Shown here: positions 1 to 7,863 of the stretch, one piece after another
Layout: every line of letters starts with the position of its first letter
Numbering within the stretch: the stretch's first letter is position 1
Source of the DNA: Actinomycetes bacterium
Lineage (GTDB): Bacteria; Actinomycetota; Coriobacteriia; Coriobacteriales; Eggerthellaceae
DNA length: 60,832 bases
Assembly: GCA_023429565.1 (NCBI GenBank)
Contig: JAEZDJ010000047.1
Coordinates: 1-60,832, forward strand
Reading direction: 5' to 3'
Program-made: the position numbers and the translations under genes
The notes under the pieces: model-generated
Told to the model about the DNA's origin: nothing
The model's database searches: none
Seen by the model: only the letters and a program-made list of their open reading frames with translations

Positions 1-28
1 CCTGCGACCTGCGACCTGCGACCTGCGC
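1..28. repeat. Tandem heptamer repeat (CCTGCGA x4)
   Basis: Four head-to-tail copies of CCTGCGA, the last ending CCTGCGC, lie at the left edge of the window and may continue beyond it. A 7-bp unit is not a multiple of three, so unit gain or loss would shift the frame of any gene crossing it. It is not CRISPR-like because there are no spacers. Confidence 0.8.
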
Positions 29-119
29 ATCGACCGGAGACCGGCACCCCGGCCGCAGCCGGGAGCTCGGCCCCAAGCCGCAGCCGAAGATCGGTGTCCC
101 GATGTTTCACGTGAAACAT
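1..119 (-). CDS. Possible 5' end of a gene starting MFHVKH, cut by the window edge
   Basis: On the minus strand the parS palindrome reads ATG TTT CAC GTG AAA CAT, giving MFHVKH. The frame then stays open through the heptamer repeats to the window edge. I know MFHVKH as a common start of RsmG, ParA or Jag-type genes whose 5' end carries parS near oriC. Against this call, there is no convincing ribosome-binding site upstream, and the following residues are R/A/G-rich and look non-coding. Sequence left of this window would decide it. Confidence 0.2.
   Translation of the reverse strand, partial: MFHVKHRDTDLRLRLGAELPAAAGVPVSGRCAGRRSQVA
103..118. promoter_or_regulatory. parS site (ParB-binding palindrome), copy 1
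   Basis: TGTTTCACGTGAAACA is a perfect match to the conserved bacterial parS 16-mer bound by ParB/Spo0J. A second perfect copy lies about 24.4 kb to the right at 24551-24566. parS sites usually cluster around oriC and load ParB and SMC for chromosome segregation, so this places the window in the origin domain. Confidence 0.93.
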
Positions 120-625
120 TTGTTCGCTTCATAGTCTGGCAGCGTTTTGCGTCGTGCCTCGGCATGCGGGGATAGGATGCAGCTGATCGGATGCTCGTCC
201 GCGACAAAGGCGGCATACCGAGGTTGGCGCAGGGCGGCCATGCCGGACGAAGGGTCTCCCTTCCGTTGCATCGTTTGGCCCGAAACTCATGAGGATTCAT
301 CCTGAAATCGAGGCTGCGGCCTGCGCCGCCCCGTGCCGCTCCGCGCGACGGCGTCACCGCCGAATTCCCTCAGGGATTCGACATCGCCGTCGGCACCAAA
401 AGGGCATGACTGAACCAAAAGGGGTAACGGAACCAAAGGGGCGTGATTGACCTTCAGGGTGCGGCGGTGGGCTGGACGCTCTGAAGGGGACGCCGGGGCT
501 ATCCAGGGGCCGGAGGAGAGACGGACCGCATCCCGCTCTCCTCCTTTGCCATCGCTGGTTTCTCTCCTTGCTCGATTTGTGGAGAAATTGTATGCCATAG
601 TTAACTGCCATTGTCTCGCTCGATA

Positions 626-643
626 AGTTAGCTTATTCTAACA
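626..643. promoter_or_regulatory. DtxR-like metal-box operator, orphan copy
   Basis: AGTTAGCTTATTCTAACA fits the 18-bp palindrome also found at 2288, 2572, 4427 and 17275. Unlike the others it has no protein gene close downstream on either strand. A rho-independent terminator lies about 130 bp downstream on the plus strand, so it may control a short non-coding RNA. The regulator assignment is inferred from motif shape and from the iron-type genes at the other copies. Confidence 0.6.
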
Positions 644-644
644 A

Positions 645-814
645 CATCGAAAGAGCGATTGACGTGAGGAAATAAAGAGAAGATCGAACCTATTCTTCAC
701 GACATTCTTTCGACATAAGCCTGCTTACCCGGGCGGCGGAGGTTCCTCTCGTCTGGCCATCCGTCGCAAACCAAAGCGGAGGGAACCCCCTTTCCCTCCG
801 CCTCTTCTTTTATT
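645..814 (+). ncRNA. Candidate metal-regulated small RNA (speculative)
   Basis: The interval runs from just after the orphan metal box to the intrinsic terminator. No start codon with a ribosome-binding site occurs in it on the plus strand. If a promoter overlaps the box as at the other four copies, the transcript would be about 150-170 nt, like RyhB-type iron-sparing RNAs. The -35/-10 elements here are weak, so this is a hypothesis only. Confidence 0.25.
776..814 (+). terminator. Rho-independent terminator
   Basis: GCGGAGGGAA (776-785) pairs with TTCCCTCCGC (792-801) around a six-base loop. A pyrimidine-rich tail, CTCTTCTTTTATT, follows. The tail polarity fits plus-strand transcription. No protein gene precedes it inside the window. 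Confidence 0.7.
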
Positions 815-1041
815 CCTAATTTCACTTTCTTCTTGCCTGTTCGTGGGTGCCTGTCTCAATGCCGAAGGCGGCTGTGGGTCATGATGGTGCCCGGATGGGC
901 ACGGCACCGAACGCTCTTTTCTGGACGGCTGATGACGGGCGAAAACATCAGGTGGGCCACGTGGACCGAGCCAACGGGTCTCGTTCGCGCGGTCCACGGT
1001 GCGTCCGGCAGCTGCCTCGGCGAGGGCGTTTTCCTCTGAGC

Positions 1042-1464
1042 CTATGCGGCAAGCAGGCCGCCGGCGCGCAGACATTCGGCGCTGGCTTCGTCATCGGGAT
1101 AATCTTTCGCGATGACTGAGTCGACGATGTCGAGCCCTGCCTCTTCGGCGCGTTGCTCCCACAGCCCCATCCATTCACCGTCATTCCAGTCATACGAGCC
1201 GAACAGCAGGACCTTCCGTCCGGTCAGCAAGGGCTCCACCTCATCGTACATGGGAAGGAATTCCATGTCCTCCAACTCTTCGGCTCCCATGGCCGGGCAC
1301 CCGAAGGCGAAAGCATCAAACTCGTCGAGACGATCCGCGTTGAAGTCGGCCGCTTGGATGACCTCAGCCGTTCCTCCTCCGGCACGGACCCCTTGGGCTA
1401 CAAGGTCAGCCATGGCCTCGGTGTTGCCCGTTCCGCTCCAAAACACGACAGCTACTTTGCTCAT
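1042..1464 (-). CDS. Flavodoxin
   Basis: A 140-residue single-domain flavodoxin, a soluble FMN electron carrier that can replace ferredoxin when iron is short. The N-terminal VVFWSGTGNTEAMA (about 5-18) is the FMN-phosphate loop. FGCPAMGAEELED (about 54-66) is the first isoalloxazine loop, and LLFGSYDWNDGEWM (about 86-99) is the second, with an aromatic stacking residue. The length is normal for short-chain flavodoxins. The start is preceded by AGGAGCGCACA. It lies downstream of the DUF3793 gene on the same strand with about a 100-bp gap and probably shares the metal-box promoter at 2288-2332. Iron-limited induction would fit flavodoxin replacing ferredoxin. Confidence 0.93.
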   Translation of the reverse strand: MSKVAVVFWSGTGNTEAMADLVAQGVRAGGGTAEVIQAADFNADRLDEFDAFAFGCPAMGAEELEDMEFLPMYDEVEPLLTGRKVLLFGSYDWNDGEWMGLWEQRAEEAGLDIVDSVIAKDYPDDEASAECLRAGGLLAA

Positions 1465-1563
1465 TGTGCGCTCCTAACGCTTGGGGAATTCCTGCATCCG
1501 CGGCACGCCGCGCGTGAGGCGACAGCCAAGGGCGCAGGTGCCCCACGCGCCGCGTGCCAGACC

Positions 1564-2256
1564 CTATCCTGCCGCCAAAAACGCTTCGGCGGCAGGGAAG
1601 TTCTCATCGACGGCCGCAAGGCATTCGATGCCGACTCCTTCGTCAAACAGGCTTTCGTACATCACGGTGCAATTCTTGTAACAGCAGAAGCAGGTCTGTG
1701 CATCCCGCTCTTTCGCATAGACCTTCCAGCAGCCGCTGCACAGGAAGTTCTCGCCCCTGTTCTCGATGAATCCGATGACGTCTTCGTAGGGATACCCGAG
1801 GAAAAAGCCAATCTCATGGGGAAACGAGCAGGTGCCCGTAATCTGGCTCTTCAGATCGGTGCCACCTATGCGCTGATAGAGCCGCGTGATGCAGGAGGAG
1901 AGGGAACTGACGTCATAGCCTTCCTGTGTCAGATATGCCGCCACCCGCTCTTGGCTGATGCTCTGCTTCAACAGATTGGGACGATACACGTAGATGAGCG
2001 AGCTGGTTGCTCGTCGTGCCAATATCTCGATCCTCACACCGTGGGGGTCAAGTTTCTGCCGTGCACCCCTGAGGGCGTCCGTCAGGCTTTCCTGGCAGGT
2101 GCCCACGCTCACGCCGTCTTCCCCCTGCGGTTGTTCGGAGCGTGGTTGCTCAAAGGGGCAGGAGAACAGATTGGCTGGCTTGAGGGCTGCGAACGTGGGA
2201 GTGCAGTGATGGACGAGCTTGCGCTCGAAAGCGGTGCAAAGGGGAACGCTATCCAT
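1564..2256 (-). CDS. DUF3793 family protein
   Basis: A 230-residue cytosolic protein of unknown biochemical role. The signature FPHEIGFFLGYPYEDVIGFI (about 146-165), followed by a Cys-containing CSGCWKVY segment, is what I recognise as DUF3793. A CFCCYKNC cluster near 190 could bind metal or a cofactor. In Clostridia and Coriobacteria this family often sits beside flavodoxins and iron-uptake genes, as here. The start is set by AAGGAGGCCCC immediately upstream. The gene is first in the minus-strand operon under a well-formed promoter overlapped by a metal-box palindrome. Confidence 0.85.
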   Translation of the reverse strand: MDSVPLCTAFERKLVHHCTPTFAALKPANLFSCPFEQPRSEQPQGEDGVSVGTCQESLTDALRGARQKLDPHGVRIEILARRATSSLIYVYRPNLLKQSISQERVAAYLTQEGYDVSSLSSCITRLYQRIGGTDLKSQITGTCSFPHEIGFFLGYPYEDVIGFIENRGENFLCSGCWKVYAKERDAQTCFCCYKNCTVMYESLFDEGVGIECLAAVDENFPAAEAFLAAG

Positions 2257-2287
2257 GGGGCCTCCTTGACGATAGGCTCAGTATATA

Positions 2288-2332
2288 TGTTAACTCTAGC
2301 TAACATATATCGAATAAGGGAAGCTACGTCAA
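2288..2332 (-). promoter_or_regulatory. Promoter with DtxR-like operator for DUF3793-flavodoxin
   Basis: Read on the minus strand, a -35 TTGACG (2332-2327) is followed after 17 bp by a -10 TATATG (2309-2304). The -10 is overlapped by the palindrome TGTTAACTCTAGCTAACA (2288-2305), part of a perfect 10-bp inverted repeat with an 8-bp spacer (2283-2310). An operator covering the -10 implies repression. The palindrome matches four others in the window. Confidence 0.8.
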
Positions 2333-2564
2333 GGGGGAAAGCCTCGGTACCCGTCAATCCACACCTTCTTTGCCGCGAATGTCGGCGACCGGCTGTTTAG
2401 ATGGCGCTGCAGTCGCATCCTTCGTCTCCCAAGCACCGCCCGCGCTCTTTTCCTGGATATTCCCAAGATGCGCAGCGTGCTCTTTGCACTCGCGCACGCC
2501 CCGTTTTCGGACGATTCTCAGACGGCCGTTCGCGAACATGCTGCGCGCCGCCATCCCGGAGTGC

Positions 2565-2589
2565 TATAATGAGTTAGCTTAAGGCAACA
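2565..2589 (+). promoter_or_regulatory. -10 box and DtxR-like operator for the HMA protein
   Basis: A consensus TATAAT (2565-2570) is followed one base later by AGTTAGCTTAAGGCAACA (2572-2589), which covers the expected transcription start. This is the same -10-then-box layout as at the ECF operon (4417-4444). It points to metal-dependent repression of the gene starting at 2712. Confidence 0.72.
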
Positions 2590-2711
2590 AATATCGAAGC
2601 AGATGGATGGCGGACGGAAAGAGCGCATCGTCCCTCCGTCCCGGCGAGGGAGGACCTGCCCGTCCGACGACCTGCCCCGACGATCGTTTCCATCGACATG
2701 AAAGGAGACCC

Positions 2712-3086
2712 ATGAATGCACCGACCGTTATCCTGATCGTGATCATCGCCGTGCTTGCCGTGTTTGCGGCACGGCGGATGTACCGGTCATTCTCGGGCAA
2801 GGGGGGATGCCACGGCGGTGGAGGAGGCGGTGAGGCGAAGCGGGTGAAAGTGGCTGACCTCGACGAATCACACTACCCCTATTCTCAAAACCTCAAGGTT
2901 AGCGGCATGACCTGTGACCATTGCGTGCGCAACGTGGAGAACGCGCTGAATTCCATCGAAGGCACATGGGCGCGCGTCGACCTGACCTCAGGCACTGCGC
3001 ATGTCCTGTCAAAGGCTCCGGTCGACGAGGGCCGCCTCCATCGCGCCGTCACCGAAGCTGGGTATTACGTGCCAAGCGTTCGCTAG
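2712..3086 (+). CDS. FeoB-associated-like membrane protein with C-terminal heavy-metal (HMA) domain
   Basis: A 124-residue protein. Residues 5-22 form one transmembrane helix followed by R/K and a GKGGCHGGGGGG stretch, resembling the small FeoB-associated Cys-rich membrane proteins. Residues about 55-124 form an HMA domain with the metal-binding motif GMTCDHC and the ferredoxin-like fold pattern of CopZ/MerP. It probably binds a soft or transition metal at the inner membrane face; iron is suggested only by the metal-box promoter. AAAGGAGA precedes the chosen ATG, and an earlier in-frame start lacks one. Its 3' end overlaps the convergent araC-type gene by 38 bp. No feoAB is present in the window. 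Confidence 0.8.
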   Translation: MNAPTVILIVIIAVLAVFAARRMYRSFSGKGGCHGGGGGGEAKRVKVADLDESHYPYSQNLKVSGMTCDHCVRNVENALNSIEGTWARVDLTSGTAHVLSKAPVDEGRLHRAVTEAGYYVPSVR

Positions 3087-4173
3087 CGCTTGAGGGGATT
3101 GCGGCGTGCCCTTCAGACCTTCCGGCTCGGTATTCGCTGGGCAGAAGGCCTGTCTCACGACGGAACAGCTCCGCGAAGCGGCTCGCACAGGTGTAGCCCA
3201 CCGTGCGAGCAACCTGCTCGATGGACAGGTCGGGTTGTCGAAGCAGCTGTTCCGCCTGGCTGATGCGCCGACTCTGCACGTATTCCGTCACGGTTGACCC
3301 GGTGACCGCTTTGAAGCATCCCTTGAACTTCGTGGGACTCATGCATGCGGCGCGCGCGAGGTCGGGCAGCTTGAGCGTGCTGGCGCAATGGTCGTCCATG
3401 TAGGAGGCGACGTTCAGGATGCGGTCCCGATCTTCGGAGGACACGGCGCGGTGCGGTTGTGACGGCCTCACTTTTGTCCGTTCCACGATGAGACCCATGG
3501 CCTCGAACACCTTTCCCTCGTAGTACAGCTGGCTTCGCTGCTCATCGCCGGGACGTGGCCAGAGCCGCGAGAGCACCGCACGCAGCTCGGGGAAGTCGTC
3601 GGAGTCGTTGAGCGAGGCAAATGCGTCGCGAACGCGCTCGAACTGTCCTCCGTACTCCTGCTCCAGGTATTCTCTGGACATCTGCGGCATCACTTCCACC
3701 GAGACGGAGCGCACGGGCACTCCTCCGTGAACAAGGCCCCTCCATCCTCCCTCTCCGCTGTAAAACCCCCAGATGCTTTTGGCTCGCAGCTTGCGATAAG
3801 GAGAAAACTCCTCGCCGGAAATTGAGTCATACCAAGCTACGCTCAGATACTCCGGCAGCTTGAATTCCATGAGGGCATCTTGGACGAGCGTGAAATCGTG
3901 GATGGCGATCTGCCAGCGGTCGCTGGGAGCGAGGATATGGAAGTCGCCGCGACTGTTTCCTCCGTCGCAATGATACGAGCGCCAGAGCGGGCAGAATCCT
4001 TCGGGGCGTTCGATCTCCTCGAATCCGGCGATCTCGAGGGTGGGGGCATGTATGCTGTCGCGATGGGGTTCACGGGTGTCGCCGACTGGCGCAGGGCGGG
4101 GCTTCCCTGATTTTCTGGAGTGGCCCCTGTCGTCCGGACTAGAGGCCGCTGAATCTGTCACCATGGTCTTCAT
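3049..4173 (-). CDS. AraC family regulator, PchR/YbtA-like
   Basis: A 374-residue transcription factor. The C-terminal region (about 255-350) holds two helix-turn-helix motifs typical of AraC: LARAACMSPTKFKGCFKAVTG and IEQVARTVGYTCASRFAELF. The RMSxxKxxxxF-like variant resembles PchR/YbtA regulators of siderophore uptake. The N-terminal about 240 residues would be the effector-binding part. The ATG at 4173 has GGAGA upstream, so an earlier frame-compatible start is not needed. It is divergent from the ECF/ABC gene cluster and is its likely activator, possibly sensing a ferric-siderophore ligand. That ligand role is inferred from homologous layouts. Confidence 0.85.
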   Translation of the reverse strand: MKTMVTDSAASSPDDRGHSRKSGKPRPAPVGDTREPHRDSIHAPTLEIAGFEEIERPEGFCPLWRSYHCDGGNSRGDFHILAPSDRWQIAIHDFTLVQDALMEFKLPEYLSVAWYDSISGEEFSPYRKLRAKSIWGFYSGEGGWRGLVHGGVPVRSVSVEVMPQMSREYLEQEYGGQFERVRDAFASLNDSDDFPELRAVLSRLWPRPGDEQRSQLYYEGKVFEAMGLIVERTKVRPSQPHRAVSSEDRDRILNVASYMDDHCASTLKLPDLARAACMSPTKFKGCFKAVTGSTVTEYVQSRRISQAEQLLRQPDLSIEQVARTVGYTCASRFAELFRRETGLLPSEYRAGRSEGHAAIPSSASERLARNTQLR

Positions 4174-4542
4174 TATTGAATATCTCCAATATGATCTGGG
4201 GCAATATAAAAATAAGCACGACGATTGGACGTACTTGAACTCGTTGCTCTCAGATTCTACCCTACCAAACAGAAAAGTTAACACAAGCTTCCTTTTTCAC
4301 AAAGAAAGTCGAATCATGCATCAATCCCTTCTCGGAGATACGACGATCGGACAGGGGTGTGCGTCGTTTGGACGCTGGGGGCAAGGTCTCTGGCATTCGA
4401 TGTCTCCCAGCCGTAGTATAGTCGATTGTTAGCCAAGGCTATCTTATACGAAAAGACGGCGAAGGCCGTGCGTCGGCGACGCGCTTGCCGCGGGCAAGTT
4501 CGCCGCCGACGCGGTAATGAACTCGAGAGAAAGGTTTTCGCC
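4174..4542. other. Divergent intergenic region between the AraC regulator and the ECF operon
   Basis: The region is AT-rich near the regulator start. It holds the ECF promoter and metal box at 4417-4444 and a structured leader. In the leader GCGTCGGCG (4470-4478) pairs with CGCCGACGC (4504-4512), enclosing the smaller hairpin CTTGCC/GGCAAG (4484-4498). No T-run follows, so it is a 5'UTR structure rather than a clear terminator. No coding sequence was recognised. Confidence 0.55.
4417..4444 (+). promoter_or_regulatory. -10 box and DtxR-like operator of the ECF operon
   Basis: TATAGT (4417-4422) serves as a plausible -10. The palindrome TGTTAGCCAAGGCTATCT (4427-4444) lies directly downstream over the start site. 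It is one of five matching 18-mers. Together with the divergent AraC activator this suggests dual control: metal repression plus ligand activation. Confidence 0.7.
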
Positions 4543-5157
4543 ATGCGCACAAGCATGCAAAGTGAAGAAAAGAAGGGTCTGACGGCGCGGGACCTGGTGA
4601 CCTGCGGCGTGTTCATAGCGCTGTACTTCGTGTTCATGATGATCGGCAGCATGCTCTTTGCGCCTAATCCCATGCTCACCTTCCTCATGCCCGCGGGTGC
4701 TGCCCTGCTTACCGGTCCTGTCTATCTGCTGCTCATCGCAAAGGTCCCCAAGCATGGTCCTCTTGTCATCCTGGGGGTCGTCGAGGGGCTCATCATGTTT
4801 GTGACGGGCATGTATTGGCTCTGGGCGGTCGCGCTGATCGTTCTGGGCGTGGTGGCCGACCTCATCGCCGGCATGGGCGGCTTCCGCAACAAGAAACTCA
4901 ACGTGGCGAGTTTTCTCGTTTTCTCGCTGAACCCCATGGGATCCTATCTCATGCTCTGGATCGACCCATCGGGATATGCCTCCTATCTTACCGGCAAGGG
5001 CACGGAGCAGGCCTATATGGACACGATGATGTCAACGGGTGCCGGATGGGTGCTGCCCGCCATGATCGCGGTCACGCTCGTGTGTGCTCTCGTGAGTGCC
5101 TTCGTCGGCCTCAAGCTGCTGAAAAAACAATTTGAGAAGGCGGGCGTCACCGCATGA
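4543..5157 (+). CDS. ECF transporter S component, MptD/Trep_Strep type
   Basis: A 204-residue integral membrane protein with about six hydrophobic helices (for example residues 18-40, 45-70 and 75-100). It matches the Trep_Strep/MptD class of predicted ECF substrate-binding subunits by helix pattern and by DLVTCGVFIALYFVFMMIGS near the N-terminus. It would capture a substrate and dock to the T and A subunits encoded next. The start has GAGAGAAAGG upstream, and a second Met four codons later is an alternative. It is translationally coupled (ATGA overlap) to the T component. Substrate is unknown; context favours an iron chelate or metallophore. Confidence 0.82.
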   Translation: MRTSMQSEEKKGLTARDLVTCGVFIALYFVFMMIGSMLFAPNPMLTFLMPAGAALLTGPVYLLLIAKVPKHGPLVILGVVEGLIMFVTGMYWLWAVALIVLGVVADLIAGMGGFRNKKLNVASFLVFSLNPMGSYLMLWIDPSGYASYLTGKGTEQAYMDTMMSTGAGWVLPAMIAVTLVCALVSAFVGLKLLKKQFEKAGVTA

Positions 5158-6110
5158 CGGAAGCTGCTGCAAACAGGCTGCGGGCTGCCGCTCTCCCAGA
5201 AGAGGCTTCCTCCCCGACCGGGGGACTCTGCGCCGTCCCGCCAGGGGTGGATCCTTCCCTAGCGTCGTTCGGACCTTGCGCCGACGGATCGCGTGCCGTC
5301 CTGCACGAAGAGAAGGAGGTGACGCGCGGGCGAAGACGTTTCCGGTTGGCTTTCGCCTCTCGCTTGGAGGCCAGAGGCGTCGGCGCGCGGCCTTCCCGCG
5401 CCTTTCATCCTGACCCACGCGCGAAACTTGGCCTCCTTCTGCTTTGGGCGGTGGCGGTGTTCCTGTCGCCGGGGCTGTGGTATGAGATCATCATGATGCT
5501 GCTTGCTGCGACGTATGGGATCGCGGTGGGCAAGGCGCGGCTTTCGGTGTCGATGCTCGCGTTCTATGCCGTCATGATGTCTCTCATGGTTGCCGTCTCC
5601 TTTCTTGACACGGGCGTGCTCAAGACCATGCTTTCCTCATTTTTCATGCTCGTTCGCAAAGTGTTTCCCTGCGGGCTTCTGGCGGCCGTCATCGTGTCGA
5701 CGACACATGTCAACGAATTCATGAGCGCGTTTTCGCGTATGCGTGTCCCGCGGCAGGTGACCATCCCCCTTGCCGTGATGTTGCGCTATATTCCTGCCAT
5801 TCGTGAAGACTGGCGGTTCATCAAGGATGCCATGCGCATGCGCGGCGTCTCGCCGAGCCTCGCCGGTTTCCTGCGACGGCCAGGCATGACGGTGGAATGC
5901 CTGTATGTGCCGCTCATGATGGGCGCATCGAACGTTGCCGATGAGCTTTCCATGGCGTCCGTGGCGCGTGGCATCGAGAACCCGGCGCCGCGCACATGCT
6001 TCACCCCCATCGAGTTTCGGGCATCCGACGGAGTGCTGCTGGCGGCCGGGGTCGCCGCTGTCGCTGTCGCTGCCGCTGCCGTGTGCAGCCTGTACGGCAT
6101 CAGGGGGTGA
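5154..6110 (+). CDS. ECF transporter T component (CbiQ-like)
   Basis: A 318-residue protein whose residues about 88-318 form a CbiQ-type coupling protein. It begins with the usual DPRAKLGLLLLW motif. A conserved cytoplasmic Ala-Arg-Gly segment, MASVARGIE (about 270), corresponds to the A-subunit contact helices. It links the S component to the ATPase at the membrane. The first 85 residues are an odd Pro/Arg/Gly-rich extension that CbiQ proteins lack. They are kept because the ATG overlaps the S-gene stop. An internal non-ATG start nearer codon 80 is possible. Confidence 0.85.
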   Translation: MTEAAANRLRAAALPEEASSPTGGLCAVPPGVDPSLASFGPCADGSRAVLHEEKEVTRGRRRFRLAFASRLEARGVGARPSRAFHPDPRAKLGLLLLWAVAVFLSPGLWYEIIMMLLAATYGIAVGKARLSVSMLAFYAVMMSLMVAVSFLDTGVLKTMLSSFFMLVRKVFPCGLLAAVIVSTTHVNEFMSAFSRMRVPRQVTIPLAVMLRYIPAIREDWRFIKDAMRMRGVSPSLAGFLRRPGMTVECLYVPLMMGASNVADELSMASVARGIENPAPRTCFTPIEFRASDGVLLAAGVAAVAVAAAAVCSLYGIRG

Positions 6111-6118
6111 GCGGCTCC

Positions 6119-7612
6119 ATGATTGAATTTCGGAAGGTGAGCTTCTCCTATCGGACACCGGCGGGAACGGGGCATGCCCCTGTGGGCGTCAGCGGGGTCG
6201 ACATGCTTGTCGAATCGGGAAAATGCGTTCTTGTCTGCGGTGCTTCCGGATGCGGCAAGACCACCGTCACGCGTTTGGCCAACGGACTCGCCCCCTCGTT
6301 CTTTCCCGGTGACATGTCGGGTCGGGTTCTCGTCGATGGACGCGACGTCGACAGCATGGAAAGCTGGGAGGTGGCGGAGCGCGTTGGGTCGGTGTTCCAA
6401 AATCCACGGACCCAGTTCTTCAACGTCGATTCCACGGGAGAGGTGGCATTCGCCCTGGAGAGCCTGTCTTGGCCTGAGGAACGGCTGCGTTCCCGTGTCC
6501 GTGAGACCATCGAAGAGCTGGATCTTTGCGAACTCGCTGATCGGAACATTTTCTCGCTCTCGGGAGGCGAGAAGCAGCGCATCGCCTACGCGAGCGTCTG
6601 GGCCCCGCATCCCGGCAGTCTGGTCTTGGACGAGCCAACCTCGAACCTCGACGCAGACGCCATAGCAGACCTGCGTCGCTATCTGCTCGATGCCAAGGGC
6701 AAGGGGACCGCGGTGCTCGTGGCCGAACACCGGCTGTGGTGGCTCATGGACGTGGTCGATGAGGTCGTGGCCATGGAGGGGGGCCGTATCGTGCGGCGCA
6801 TGGACGTCGACGAGTTCCGTTCGCTTTCGGTGGGCGAATTGCAGGCGATGGGCTTGCGGGCCAGCGATTTGACGACGGTCCATGCCTGCGGCAATTCGGG
6901 GAAGCGCCTCCTGCGGCCCCCGCTCCTTTCATTGCGCGACGTGCGCGCGGCCTATGGGAAGGACGAGGTGCTGCGCGGCGTCGACCTCGATCTTCGAAGC
7001 GGAGAGGTGACAGCCCTTGTGGGCTCCAATGGGGCAGGGAAGTCGACGTTGTCTCGGACGCTCTGTGGGTTGCATCGAGAGAGCGCCGGAACCGTGTGCA
7101 TGGAAGGAAGTCAAGCGCGGCCTCAAGAGCGCCTGCAAGCCTGTTCTCTGGTGTTTCAGGATGTGAATTACCAGCTCTTCGGCGACAGCGTTCAGGCGGA
7201 GGTGGGATTTGGCCTGGTGCGTGACGACGTGCCGTCACCCGAACGGGTGAAACGTCTGCTGGGCGATTTGGGCCTCGACGATTTTGCCGACCGACATCCC
7301 GCCACGCTTTCGGGAGGGCAGAAGCAGCGGCTTGCCGTGGCCGCATGCATTGCGAGCGGCAAGCGCTTGCTGGTCTTCGATGAGCCGACGAGCGGACTCG
7401 ACCTGAACAGCATGGAGGCGGTGGCCGGTCTCGTGCGCCGCCTTGCCGACAGCGGCCGAGCCGTGCTCGTGGTCACCCACGACCTCGAATTCATAGCCCG
7501 AGCCTGCGACCGGACCGTGCTCCTTGAGCGCGGCATGGCCGTGGCTGACGTGTCGGTTGAGGGGGACCTGTCTGACGTTCGCGCCCTGCTGTCCCGCGAC
7601 ACGCGCGGCTAG
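6119..7612 (+). CDS. ECF transporter duplicated ATPase (A1-A2 fusion)
   Basis: A 497-residue protein with two complete ABC ATPase domains in tandem. Domain 1 has Walker A GASGCGKT (about 41), signature LSGGEKQR (about 148) and Walker B SLVLDEPTSNLD. Domain 2 has GSNGAGKST (about 302), LSGGQKQR (about 397) and LLVFDEPTSGLD. Both keep the catalytic Glu and switch His. This is the fused energising subunit of an ECF importer, cytosolic and bound to the T component. The ATG lies 9 bp after the T gene stop. Together 4543-7612 encode a full S-T-AA importer. Confidence 0.93.
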   Translation: MIEFRKVSFSYRTPAGTGHAPVGVSGVDMLVESGKCVLVCGASGCGKTTVTRLANGLAPSFFPGDMSGRVLVDGRDVDSMESWEVAERVGSVFQNPRTQFFNVDSTGEVAFALESLSWPEERLRSRVRETIEELDLCELADRNIFSLSGGEKQRIAYASVWAPHPGSLVLDEPTSNLDADAIADLRRYLLDAKGKGTAVLVAEHRLWWLMDVVDEVVAMEGGRIVRRMDVDEFRSLSVGELQAMGLRASDLTTVHACGNSGKRLLRPPLLSLRDVRAAYGKDEVLRGVDLDLRSGEVTALVGSNGAGKSTLSRTLCGLHRESAGTVCMEGSQARPQERLQACSLVFQDVNYQLFGDSVQAEVGFGLVRDDVPSPERVKRLLGDLGLDDFADRHPATLSGGQKQRLAVAACIASGKRLLVFDEPTSGLDLNSMEAVAGLVRRLADSGRAVLVVTHDLEFIARACDRTVLLERGMAVADVSVEGDLSDVRALLSRDTRG

Positions 7613-7863
7613 GCGGGGCACGGGGTCTTTCGAGATTGTGCCTGAAGACATGATCCATGAAGGCCACGCATAAGCAAAGGCTCAAATAAACCCTCTCCGG
7701 ATCAGGCGACACCTGTCGGTTGGACAGCCCTGCGCCCAGCGGTTCCCATGCCGATCAGACAACCCTCGCGGGTGTTCGGACGTGGCTTGGACGTCTGCGA
7801 CGACGGAGGGATCACTGAGCCTATCCTCGAAGGCGTCAAGAAAACATCGAAGGAGGAACCGGC

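Larger units (their letters stand above)
120..1041. other. Intergenic stretch of about 0.9 kb without a convincing gene
   Basis: Open frames here overlap each other on both strands, lack ribosome-binding sites and have unrecognisable low-complexity translations. The supported contents are an 18-bp metal-box palindrome at 626-643 and a plus-strand terminator hairpin at 776-814, listed separately. Nothing was recognised from 815 to 1041. Confidence 0.5.

Noticed and set aside
1..28. CRISPR-like repeat
   Set aside because: Contiguous 7-bp units with no spacers. It is a simple tandem repeat.
1153..2400. 415-residue open frame on the plus strand
   Set aside because: It runs antisense to flavodoxin and DUF3793, has no ribosome-binding site, and its translation matches no family. 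High GC favours such shadow frames.
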